Source: Candidatus Rubrivivax defluviihabitans (GTDB lineage: Bacteria > Pseudomonadota > Gammaproteobacteria > Burkholderiales > Burkholderiaceae_C). From it: a stretch of DNA of 64,000 bases. This document shows positions 56,839 through 64,000 of the stretch, piece after piece; within the stretch, counting starts at the first letter, position 1; each line of letters begins with the position of its first letter. The position numbers and the translations under genes were made by a program. The stretch is from NCBI GenBank assembly GCA_016709385.1, contig JADJMW010000022.1, forward strand, positions 682,001-746,000, read 5' to 3'. The notes under the pieces are model-generated. The model was not told the origin of the DNA, did no database searches, and saw only the letters and a program-made list of their open reading frames with translations.

Positions 56839-57744
56839 TCACGCCTTGGCGAAATTCACCGGCAGGCCCGGGACGGCCACCGGCAGCGTGAGCACGCAGC
56901 CGGCCAGCGGCTGCGCTGCCAGTTCGTCGGCCGGGCGTTGATTGCGCGCCGTGGTGATGAACAGCGTGCGCAGGCCGGCGCCGCCGAAACACGGCATCGT
57001 GGGGCAGCGCACCGGCAGCGGCACTTCCTGCAGCAGCTCGCCCGCGGGCGACAGGCGCAGCAGCCGCTGGCCCTCGTACATGGCCACCCAGTAGGCGCCT
57101 TCGCTGTCCACCGCGGCGCCGTCGGGCCGGCCGCCGTAGCCGGCCAGGTCCTGCCCCGGCGTCTTGGGCGGAAATTCGGCGAAGACACGCTGGCGCGACA
57201 GGCTGCCGTCGCTGCCGTCGAAGTCCAGCGCGTCAATGCGGTGCGCGTGGGTGTCGCTCCAGTACATCGTGCCGCCGTCGGGGCTGAAGGCCAGGCCGTT
57301 GCTCACGGTCACGTCGCCGGCCATGCGCTGCAACCGGCCGCCGGCCCAGCGGTACAGCGCCGCGTTCGCCGCGGTGCGCGGGTCGTAGATCGTGCCCACC
57401 CACAGCCGGCCTTGCGGGTCGGCCTTGCCGTCGTTGAAGCGTTCCTGCTTCGGGTCGTAGGGCGGCGGCGCGAGTGGTTGGCGCTGGCCACTGGCCGGGC
57501 TGAAGCGCCACAGGCCGTCGCGCATGGCCATCAGCAAGTCACCCCCCGGCATCGGCGCGATGCAGCCGGGCTCGGATGCCAGCGCCCAGCTCGTGTGCGT
57601 GGCGCTGGCCGGCAGCCAGCGGTGCAGCGCGCAGCCCGGAATGTCGCACCAGTACAGCGCCGCCTCGTCGGGGTGCCACAGCGGCGACTCGCCCAGCAGC
57701 GAAGGCGGCACCGGCAGCGCCGCGACGGCACCTGCGACGGTCAT
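56839..57744 (-). CDS. SMP-30/gluconolactonase family protein
   Basis: A 301-residue six-bladed beta-propeller lactonase: LGESPLWHPDEAALYWCD with the metal-binding Glu near residue 18, VSNGLAFSPDGGTMYWSDTHA with Asn near 148, and the Asp in DGAAVDSEGAYWVAMY near 205. It probably hydrolyses a sugar lactone. Its ATG overlaps the stop of the epimerase gene by four bases, and both likely act in one sugar pathway. Confidence 0.88.
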   Translation of the reverse strand: MTVAGAVAALPVPPSLLGESPLWHPDEAALYWCDIPGCALHRWLPASATHTSWALASEPGCIAPMPGGDLLMAMRDGLWRFSPASGQRQPLAPPPYDPKQERFNDGKADPQGRLWVGTIYDPRTAANAALYRWAGGRLQRMAGDVTVSNGLAFSPDGGTMYWSDTHAHRIDALDFDGSDGSLSRQRVFAEFPPKTPGQDLAGYGGRPDGAAVDSEGAYWVAMYEGQRLLRLSPAGELLQEVPLPVRCPTMPCFGGAGLRTLFITTARNQRPADELAAQPLAGCVLTLPVAVPGLPVNFAKA

Positions 57745-58604
57745 GCGTGGTCGACCTCGATCTTCATCCAGGCGTCGAAGGTGGCCTGCGACGCCAGCGA
57801 GCGCAGGCCGTGCGCCGTGGGCTCGGCCATGTGCAGCGCATTGCTGACGTGGCTCACCGGCTCCACGCAGTAATAGGGCTTGGTCGCGGGCGTGTAGACC
57901 ACCAGGTAGGGCAGCGACGAGGTGAGCCGCAGCGACATCTTCTCGTCGCGCAGGCGCGCCGCGCCGCGCCAGCCTTCGAAGCAGTGGTCGAAGCCCAGGT
58001 GCGCGACGTCACCGTCGATGCCGGGCTGCGGCACCCGCCGCGTGGGCAGGCCGCTGGCGTCGTTTTCCCAGCGGTCGGTGAGTTCGATGTGCAGCCGGCT
58101 GCGCGAGCGCTTCGGAAAATACGGATGCCAGCCCAGGCCCACCGGCGCCAGGTGCGTGGCGTGGTTGGTGAAGGCCAGGTGCACTTCCAGCGCCGCCGGC
58201 GTGAGCACGTAGCGCTGGCGCAGCTCGAAGGCGAAGGGCCAGTGTTCGTCGGCCGCGTGTTCGTAGCGCAGCTCGGCCTCGTGTCCGTGCGTGCCCAGCA
58301 CCTGCCAGGGGCGCTGCCAGGCCACGCCGTGCACCGAATGCGGGTTGTCGTCGAAATTGGGCGCCGTGGTGTGGTCCTGCCCCAGCCACCGGAATCGCCG
58401 GTAGCCCAGCCGGTTCGAATAGGGCGCCAGCGGGTAGCAGCCCGACAACCGCGACGCGCCCAGTTCAACCGCCTCGGTGCTGCGCAGCACGGGCTGTTCG
58501 CCCTGCGGGCCGCCCAGCCACAAACCGGCAATCGAGCCGCCGAGGTCGGGTCGCAGGGCCAGGCGCAATTCGCCGGCGCGGAGTTCGATGGGTGTGGGGC
58601 TCAT
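57741..58604 (-). CDS. Aldose 1-epimerase family protein
   Basis: A 287-residue galactose-mutarotase-like protein: YPLAPYSNRLGYRRFRW near 57, DNPHSVHGVAWQRPW near 85 with the catalytic His, GLGWHPYFPK near 155, and a late Glu in YYCVEPVSH. It interconverts sugar anomers. It is the first gene of a pair with the SMP-30 lactonase. Confidence 0.87.
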   Translation of the reverse strand: MSPTPIELRAGELRLALRPDLGGSIAGLWLGGPQGEQPVLRSTEAVELGASRLSGCYPLAPYSNRLGYRRFRWLGQDHTTAPNFDDNPHSVHGVAWQRPWQVLGTHGHEAELRYEHAADEHWPFAFELRQRYVLTPAALEVHLAFTNHATHLAPVGLGWHPYFPKRSRSRLHIELTDRWENDASGLPTRRVPQPGIDGDVAHLGFDHCFEGWRGAARLRDEKMSLRLTSSLPYLVVYTPATKPYYCVEPVSHVSNALHMAEPTAHGLRSLASQATFDAWMKIEVDHA

Positions 58605-58635
58605 GCCCCGGATGATGCCGCAAGCGCGGCGGGTT

Positions 58636-61392
58636 TCAGACGGTCCAGGGGTCGGGCCCGGCGAACAAGCCGTAGCGGTCCCGCGCCGCGGCGGGCAGGC
58701 TGGCGTCCACGGCGCCGTCGTCGACCAGCGCCTGCAGGGCGCGCAGCACGATGTGGCGCGGGCCGACCTCGAAGAAGTCGCGCAGCTGCGCGCGGCTGTC
58801 GCTGCGGCCGAAACCGTCGGTGCCCAGCGTCACGTAGCGCCGGCCCGCCGGCACCCAGGCGCGCAGCTGTTCGGGCACCGCGCGCACGTAGTCGGTGGCG
58901 GCGACGATGGGGCCCACGGTGTCCTGCAGCACCTGGGTGGCCCATGGCAGGCCGGGTGTGCCTGCGCCGAGCAGGCGCGAGCGCTCCAGCGACTGGCCTT
59001 CGCGCGCCAGCTCGCTGAAGCTGGTGGCGCTGAAGACGTCGGCCTGCACCTGCCAGTGTTCGGCCAGCCACTTCGCCGCCTCGATCACCTCGTGCAGGAT
59101 GGCGCCGCTGCCCACCAGCACGCAGCGCAGGCACGGCGGCGCCAGCGGCGCCGGCAGCGGCAGCCGGTACAGGCCGCGCAGCACGCCTTCGGCCGCGCCT
59201 GGCGGCATCGAGGCCTGGGCATGGTTCTGGTTCATCACCGTGATGTAGAAGAAGACGTCGTGCTTCAGCTCCAGCAAACGCCGCAGGCCGTGGTGCACGA
59301 TGAGCGCCAGTTCGTAGGCATAGCCGGGGTCCCAGGCCACGCAGTTGGGCACGGTCGAAGCGACGAGGTGGCTGTGGCCGTCCTGGTGTTGCAGGCCTTC
59401 GCCGCCCAGCGTGGTGCGGCCCGCGGTGGCGCCGAGCAGGAAGCCGCGGCTGCGCTGGTCGGCGGCGGCCCAGATCAGGTCGCCCACGCGCTGGAAACCG
59501 AACATCGAGTAGTAGATGTAGAACGGCAGCATCGTCAGCCCATGCGTGCTGTGGCTGGTGGCCGCCGCCGTCCACGACGCCAGCGCGCCGGCCTCGCTGA
59601 TGCCCTCTTCCAGGATCTGGCCGTCGCGCGCTTCGCGGTAGCTCATCAGGCTGGCCGCGTCCTCGGGTTCGTAGCGCTGGCCCTCGGGGGCGTAGATGCC
59701 GACCTGGCGGAACAGGCTGGCCATGCCGAAGGTGCGCGCCTCGTCGGCGACGATGGGCACGATGCGCGGGCCCAGATCCGGCGCCTTCAGCAGGCTGGAC
59801 AGCATGCGCACGAAGGCCATGGTGGTGCTCATCTCCTTGCCGCCGGAGTGAAGCGCGAAGCCGGCGAAGTCGTCGACCGACGGCACCGGCAGAGCCGGTG
59901 CGTCGGAGCGGCGTGCGGGCAGCGGGCCACCCAGGGCGGCACGGCGCTGACGCAGATGAAGCATCTCGGGGCTGCTTTCCGCGGGGCGGAAGAAGCGCTG
60001 TGCCAGCGCATCGTCGTCGCTCATCGGCAGCCGGAAGCGGCGCACGAAATCCAGCAGGTCGGCGCCTTCGAGCTTTTTCTGCTGGTGCGTGGTCATTCGG
60101 CCCTGGCCGCTGGCGCCCATGCCGTAGCCCTTCATGGTCTTGGCCAGGATCACCACCGGCGCGCCGCGATGGGCCGCGGCCGCGGCATAGGCGGCGTGGA
60201 TCTTCACCAGGTCGTGACCACCGCGGTGCAGGCGGTCGATCTCGCCGTCGGTCATGGCGTTGACCAGCGCTTCCAGCTCCGGGCTCTGGCCGAAGAATTT
60301 CGCGCGGTTGTAGGCGCCGTCGTTGGCGCTGAACGTCTGGAACTGGCCGTCGACCGTGCGCGCGAAGGCGCGCACCAGCGCCTGCGTGTGGTCGCGTGCG
60401 AACAGCGGGTCCCAGTCGCTGCCCCAGACCAGCTTGATGACGTGCCAGCCGGCACCGGCGAATACCGTTTCCAGCTCGTCGATGATGCGGCCGTTGCCGC
60501 GCACCGGGCCGTCCAGCCGCTGCAGGTTGCAGTTGACGACGAAGACCAGGTTGTCGAGATGTTCGCGCGCCGCCAGGCTCAGGCCGGCCAGCGATTCGGG
60601 CTCGTCCATCTCGCCGTCGCCGAAGAAGCCCCAGATGCGACGGTCACCGCGCGGGGTCAGGCCGCGGTGTTCCAGGTAGCGCATGAACCGGGCCTGATAC
60701 ACCGCCGACAGTGGCCCCAGGCCCATGGAACCGGTCGGGAACTGCCAGAAGTCGGGCATCAGCCAGGGGTGCGGGTAGGAGCTCAAGCCGCGCGCCGTGC
60801 CGTCCGCCTGGCGCTGGGCGCGCGCCGCCACCTCCTGGCGGTAATGGTCGAGGTCGGCTTCGCTCAAGCGCCCTTCGAGAAAGGCGCGCGCATAGACCCC
60901 CGGCGCCGAATGCGGCTGGAAGAACACCAGGTCGCCGCCGTGGCCGCCCGGCTCGTCCACGCGGGCGCGGAAGAAATGGTTGAAGCCCACTTCGAACAGG
61001 TCGGCCGCCGAAGCGTAGCTGGAGATATGGCCGCCGAGTTCGCCCTGGCGCTGGTTGGCGCGCACCACCATCGCCAGCGCATTCCAGCGCATGATGGCTG
61101 CCAGCTTCTGTTCGATTTCCAGCTGGCCCGGGAACGGTGCCTGGTCCTGCAGGGAAATGGTGTTGACATACGGCGTCTGGCGCTGCGGCTGCCAGGCCAG
61201 CGCATGGCGGCGCGCCTCGTCCTGCAGCGCGTTCAGCACGAAGCGTGCGCGCTCGGGCCCGCCGGTGCGCACCAGCGTGGCCAGCGCGTCCAGCCACTCG
61301 CGGGTCTCCAGCGGGTCGGCATCACCCGGGAAGCGGATGGCGTGCAGCAGCGCCTCGAATTCGGGGCTGCCAGGGGGGGCGGCGGGGCTCAT
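58636..61392 (-). CDS. Pyruvate dehydrogenase E1 component, homodimeric type (AceE-like)
   Basis: A 918-residue thiamine-diphosphate 2-oxoacid dehydrogenase of the AceE type: RWNALAMVVRANQRQGELGGHIS near 105, TPP motif GDGEMDEPESLAG ..NLVFVVNCN near 261-285, AKTMKGYGMG near 400, and the C-terminal TDGFGRSDSRAQLRDFFEV. It decarboxylates pyruvate (or a related oxoacid) and passes the acyl group to an E2. No aceF or lpd is adjacent, so this may be a second E1 with a different substrate. It is followed by three unrelated small genes. Confidence 0.88.
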   Translation of the reverse strand: MSPAAPPGSPEFEALLHAIRFPGDADPLETREWLDALATLVRTGGPERARFVLNALQDEARRHALAWQPQRQTPYVNTISLQDQAPFPGQLEIEQKLAAIMRWNALAMVVRANQRQGELGGHISSYASAADLFEVGFNHFFRARVDEPGGHGGDLVFFQPHSAPGVYARAFLEGRLSEADLDHYRQEVAARAQRQADGTARGLSSYPHPWLMPDFWQFPTGSMGLGPLSAVYQARFMRYLEHRGLTPRGDRRIWGFFGDGEMDEPESLAGLSLAAREHLDNLVFVVNCNLQRLDGPVRGNGRIIDELETVFAGAGWHVIKLVWGSDWDPLFARDHTQALVRAFARTVDGQFQTFSANDGAYNRAKFFGQSPELEALVNAMTDGEIDRLHRGGHDLVKIHAAYAAAAAHRGAPVVILAKTMKGYGMGASGQGRMTTHQQKKLEGADLLDFVRRFRLPMSDDDALAQRFFRPAESSPEMLHLRQRRAALGGPLPARRSDAPALPVPSVDDFAGFALHSGGKEMSTTMAFVRMLSSLLKAPDLGPRIVPIVADEARTFGMASLFRQVGIYAPEGQRYEPEDAASLMSYREARDGQILEEGISEAGALASWTAAATSHSTHGLTMLPFYIYYSMFGFQRVGDLIWAAADQRSRGFLLGATAGRTTLGGEGLQHQDGHSHLVASTVPNCVAWDPGYAYELALIVHHGLRRLLELKHDVFFYITVMNQNHAQASMPPGAAEGVLRGLYRLPLPAPLAPPCLRCVLVGSGAILHEVIEAAKWLAEHWQVQADVFSATSFSELAREGQSLERSRLLGAGTPGLPWATQVLQDTVGPIVAATDYVRAVPEQLRAWVPAGRRYVTLGTDGFGRSDSRAQLRDFFEVGPRHIVLRALQALVDDGAVDASLPAAARDRYGLFAGPDPWTV

Positions 61393-61398
61393 CGGGGG

Positions 61399-61911
61399 TT
61401 ACCAGCGGGTGCCGGTCGCGTCGAGATCGACCTTCAGGTAATGCGCGCCCGGGATCGGGTTGTAGTAGTAGGGCGGGATCGACTCGAAACCCAGCGAGTC
61501 ATACAGCCCGCGCGCCGCTTCCATGTCGTCCAGCGTGTCCAGCAGCAGCGTCGAATAACCCGCCTGCATGGCCAGGTCGATGAGCTGCTGGGCGATCAGC
61601 CGGCCCAGGCCGAAGCGGCGGAAGGCGCGCGGCACGTACAGGCGTTTCATCTCGCAGGCGTTGGGGTAGTCCACGTCGCGCAGCGGCCGCAGCGCGCCGC
61701 AGCCGGCGGGCTGGCCGTCGAGCAGCGCCACCAGCAACGCGCCTGCGGGGGCGGCGTATTCGCCCGGCAGGTTTTCCACTTCCGCGTCGAAATCCTGGAA
61801 GCACAGGTCGACGCCGATGGCCTGGGCATATTCGCGGAACAGCTGCCGCGCAGCCTCGACGAGTTCGGGCTCGTCGGCCGTGGCCAGGGTGATCTGCGGC
61901 GTGCCGTCCAC
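61399..61911 (-). CDS. GNAT family N-acetyltransferase
   Basis: A 170-residue acetyltransferase: NACEMKRLYVPRAFRRFGLGRLIAQQLIDLA spans the acetyl-CoA loop (RRFGLG near 113), with AGYSTLLLDTLDDMEAARGLYDSLGF after it (each read in part). The substrate is unknown. It lies between the aceE-like and cytochrome b genes with only a few bases on each side. Confidence 0.87.
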   Translation of the reverse strand: MDGTPQITLATADEPELVEAARQLFREYAQAIGVDLCFQDFDAEVENLPGEYAAPAGALLVALLDGQPAGCGALRPLRDVDYPNACEMKRLYVPRAFRRFGLGRLIAQQLIDLAMQAGYSTLLLDTLDDMEAARGLYDSLGFESIPPYYYNPIPGAHYLKVDLDATGTRW

Positions 61912-61915
61912 GGGT

Positions 61916-62596
61916 TCAGCCGAGCCCCACGACCCAGTTGACGAGGCCGGCGCAGGCGACCAGCAGCGCCAGCGCCAGCATCCGCTGCGGCGGGCCGTCG
62001 GCGCTGGCCGGCGTACCGGCGGGCACGGGCTTGTCGCCCAGCACCATGGGCCACACCAGGTTGGTCTTGCGACGCAGCAGATGGAAAACGATGGCTGCGA
62101 TGTGCAGTGCCACCAGGCCCAGGATCAGCCGCTGGCCCCATTGCTTGTGCCAGCCCGTGGCGGCCAGCCCGGTGTCGCTGCTCACGAAGCGGTTCAGCGG
62201 CCCCAGGTTGGCGATCTCGTCGTCGGCCACCAGGCCGGTGCCCACCTGCACGGCGAGCACGGCCAGCAGCGCCAAGACCGACAAGCTGCCCAGCGGGTTG
62301 TGGCCGACCTCGAGCGGCTCGCCCGGCCGGGTTTCGCCGCGCAGGTAGCGCCACACCGTGCCCGGCGTGTAGACGAAGCTGGCGAAGCGCGACCAGCGAC
62401 CCCCCACCCAGCCCCACAGCAGCCGAAACGCCAGCAAGGTGAAGACGACATAGCCGAATCGGAAATGCCAGACCATCGCATTGCCGCCGATCTTGGCGCT
62501 GAGCACCGAGCCGGCGACCGTGATCGCCAGCACCCAATGGAAGAGCCGGGTGGGCAGGTCCCAGACGCGCACGAGGGGCAAGTAAGGGTCGGGCAT
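61916..62596 (-). CDS. Cytochrome b561-type (b/b6 domain) membrane protein
   Basis: A 226-residue di-haem cytochrome b of the nickel-dependent hydrogenase/cytochrome b561 type: VWDLPTRLFHWVLAITVAG with an N-terminal haem-ligating His near residue 20, MVWHFRFGYVVF near 44, KQWGQRLILGLVALHIAAI with the late His near 170-180, and four membrane spans. The start MPDPYLPLVRVW (ATG 62596) is favoured. It diverges from a cytochrome c' gene, the usual partner. Confidence 0.88.
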   Translation of the reverse strand: MPDPYLPLVRVWDLPTRLFHWVLAITVAGSVLSAKIGGNAMVWHFRFGYVVFTLLAFRLLWGWVGGRWSRFASFVYTPGTVWRYLRGETRPGEPLEVGHNPLGSLSVLALLAVLAVQVGTGLVADDEIANLGPLNRFVSSDTGLAATGWHKQWGQRLILGLVALHIAAIVFHLLRRKTNLVWPMVLGDKPVPAGTPASADGPPQRMLALALLVACAGLVNWVVGLG

Positions 62597-62797
62597 CGGG
62601 CGGGTGAGCGTCGCCGTGGGCGAGTTCGCAGGGCCTGCAACCATACCGCGACTTGGGTTGAGCTGGGCACCGGGTTCGCGCTGGTGTGGGGGCATGCCGC
62701 GGGGCGGGAAGTGTGCCAGCGGCTTCGTTCGTAAACTGCGGTGTCGCATCCGTCGTCGACGACGCGCTTCGACTCAACCCCTTTCGGAGATTCGTGC

Positions 62798-63244
62798 ATG
62801 ACCCGTCTGATCCTGGCCGCCGTCATCGGCCTGACCACCGCGTTGCCCGCCGCGGCGCAATTCAAGAATGCCGAGGCGGCCATCAAGTACCGCCAGAGCG
62901 TGATGCAGGTCCAGAACCACCATCTCGGGCGCATCTTTGCCATGGTCAACGGACGCATGCCCTTCGACGCCAAGGTGGCCGCGGAAGATGCCGCACTGCT
63001 GGACACCATCGACAAGCTGCCCTTCGTGGCCTTCATCGACGGGTCCGACAAGGGCGAGACCAACGCCAAGTCCGAGATCTGGAAGCAGCGCGCGAGGTTC
63101 GACGCCGCCGCATTGAAGATGCAGGAGGACGTGGCCAAGCTCAACGCCGCAGCCAAGACCGGCAGTCTGGACGCGATCAAGGCCGCCGCGGGCGCCGTGG
63201 GCCAGAGCTGCAAGGCCTGCCACGACGACTACCAGGCGAAGTAG
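62798..63244 (+). CDS. Cytochrome c' family protein
   Basis: A 148-residue periplasmic cytochrome. A signal peptide (residues 1-20, ending AAA-QF) is followed by a four-helix-bundle domain with one C-terminal haem-binding site CKACH (Cys138, Cys141, His142). Class II cytochromes c have the haem motif at this end. It probably exchanges electrons with the cytochrome b encoded divergently, or binds NO. Confidence 0.92.
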   Translation: MTRLILAAVIGLTTALPAAAQFKNAEAAIKYRQSVMQVQNHHLGRIFAMVNGRMPFDAKVAAEDAALLDTIDKLPFVAFIDGSDKGETNAKSEIWKQRARFDAAALKMQEDVAKLNAAAKTGSLDAIKAAAGAVGQSCKACHDDYQAK

Positions 63245-63247
63245 GGG

Positions 63248-63310
63248 TCAGCCTGGGCCCGGCTCGGCAAAGCCGAGGATGACGCGTCGCGTCATCGCTG
63301 ATTTCTTGGT
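63248..63310 (-). pseudogene. 3'-terminal fragment of a second alaX-like gene
   Basis: Minus-strand frame TKKSAMTRRVILGFAEPGPG-stop (stop 63250-63248) is nearly identical in protein to the end of the AlaX gene at 63449 (EKKSAMTRRVVLGFAEPAEG). Upstream of it the sequence runs into the poly-G block. Either a tandem paralogue or an assembly fault could create it. Confidence 0.6.
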
Positions 63311-63325
63311 GTGGGCGCGGCGCGC

Positions 63326-63384
63326 CGGGGGGGCCGGGGCGGGCGGGGGGGGGCCCGGGCGGGGGGGGGGGGGGGGGGGGGGGG
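63326..63384. other. Poly-G block, probable assembly artefact
   Basis: G runs interrupted by short CC groups, then an unbroken run of more than 20 G. It separates two copies of an AlaX C-terminus, which suggests that a repeat was mis-joined here. Confidence 0.7.
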
Positions 63385-63448
63385 CCGCGCCGCCTGGTGA
63401 TCGCTCACGTGCGCTGCGCGCACATGAGCGCTCCCCAGAAGAGCGCGA

Positions 63449-64000
63449 TCAGCCTTCGGCTGGCTCGGCGAAGCCGAGCACGACCCTTCGGGTCATCGCG
63501 CTCTTCTTCTCGATCTTCGTGACGATGACGGGGCCGACTTCGGCCGTGTTGGCCACATGCGTGCCGCCGCAGGGCTGCAGGTCCACGCCTTCGATCTCGA
63601 GCACACGCACGCGCCCCGAGCCGCGCGGTGGTTGCACGCTCATGCTGCGCACCAGCTGCGGGTTGGCGTCGAGCTCGGCTTCGCCGATCCAGCGGTGGCG
63701 CACCGGGTGCGCTTCGGCCACCAGGCGGGCAATGCCGTCAGTGAGCGCTTGCTTGTCCAGCGGCTCGTTCATGTGGAAGTCCAGCCGCGCGTAGCCGGCG
63801 GTGATGGAGCAGCCGTCCACCGGGTGCGGCACCAGCGCGCACAGCAGGTGGGTGGCGGTGTGGAAACGCATGTGGGCGCGGCGGCGTTCGGCGTCGATGG
63901 CGGCCACCACGCGTGTGCCGGGCGCGAACGCCGACAGGTCGGCGCCGGCCGCCGGCACATGCAGAATGTCGCCCGGTCGCGCCGGGTGCTTGCGCGTGTC
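63449..64000 (-). CDS. Alanyl-tRNA editing protein (AlaX family), partial
   Basis: The C-terminal 184 residues or so of an AlaX-type deacylase that removes Ser or Gly from mischarged tRNA(Ala). HFHTATHLLCALVP appears as MRFHTATHLLC (zinc His pair), with the second zinc motif LQPCGGTHVANTAE near the end. The frame continues past the window edge (DTRKHPARPGDILHVP); the first internal ATG or GTG near 63958 is probably not the true start. Confidence 0.88.
   Translation of the reverse strand, partial: DTRKHPARPGDILHVPAAGADLSAFAPGTRVVAAIDAERRRAHMRFHTATHLLCALVPHPVDGCSITAGYARLDFHMNEPLDKQALTDGIARLVAEAHPVRHRWIGEAELDANPQLVRSMSVQPPRGSGRVRVLEIEGVDLQPCGGTHVANTAEVGPVIVTKIEKKSAMTRRVVLGFAEPAEG

Overview
The window is very GC-rich DNA (close to 70% by eye) from a betaproteobacterium, most likely a Burkholderiales member of the Rubrivivax/Leptothrix/Ideonella type. 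The evidence is the protein style of DnaA, GyrB, YidC and AtpA, the rpmH-rnpA-yidD-yidC-mnmE block diverging from dnaA-dnaN-gyrB, a sigma-54-driven type IV pilin, and an intact atpIBEFHAGDC operon. The segment therefore contains the chromosomal replication origin (intergenic region 22228-22611).

Layout. 1-7.3 kb: partial BadF-type sugar kinase, PBP4-type carboxypeptidase, PglL/Wzy-type glycosyltransferase, HDOD protein, GMC oxidoreductase, MarC protein. 7.6-9.4 kb: glycine-rich RRM protein and an sbtA-sbtB bicarbonate transporter with its PII-like partner. 9.5-14.6 kb: envelope block SDR-lptC-kdsC-kdsD (minus) with a divergent CPA2 antiporter. 14.6-17.8 kb: histidine phosphatase, apt, a 55-aa basic protein and an FAD dehydrogenase. 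17.9-28.1 kb: origin block.

28.1-31.6 kb is accessory: directly behind gyrB lies a nuclease-helicase fusion (PD-(D/E)xK-like N-terminus plus DUF2075 helicase) of visibly lower GC, then an XRE/AbiEii toxin-antitoxin pair with a clear operator dyad. 32-36.4 kb: flavin reductase, long-chain acyl-CoA ligase, GNAT, SLC13 permease. 36.4-43.9 kb is a dense toxin-antitoxin island: eight modules (DUF433/DUF5615 twice, three PIN-type pairs plus one VapBC, DUF2283/DUF4258, MazEF), several of them decayed. A DnaQ-like exonuclease, the type IV pilin gene and a family of GGGGTCAG hairpin repeats are interspersed.

44-52.2 kb: PPK2 and the ATP synthase operon. 52.4-64 kb: DsbD-like reductase with a thioredoxin-like partner, glpD, a lactonase/epimerase pair, a solitary aceE-type E1, GNAT, cytochrome b561/cytochrome c' pair, and the end of an AlaX-type editing protein cut by the window edge.

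Sequence quality matters here. Single-base indels, often in C/G homopolymers, interrupt genes a living cell cannot lack (rnpA, dnaA, dnaN, atpA, atpH) as well as the acyl-CoA ligase (three), the flavin reductase, the SLC13 permease and an antitoxin. Two runs of nearly pure G (about 31640-31880 and 63326-63384) look like assembly artefacts. I annotate the interrupted essential genes as CDS with inferred breaks, and treat the accessory broken genes with more caution because they may be truly decayed.
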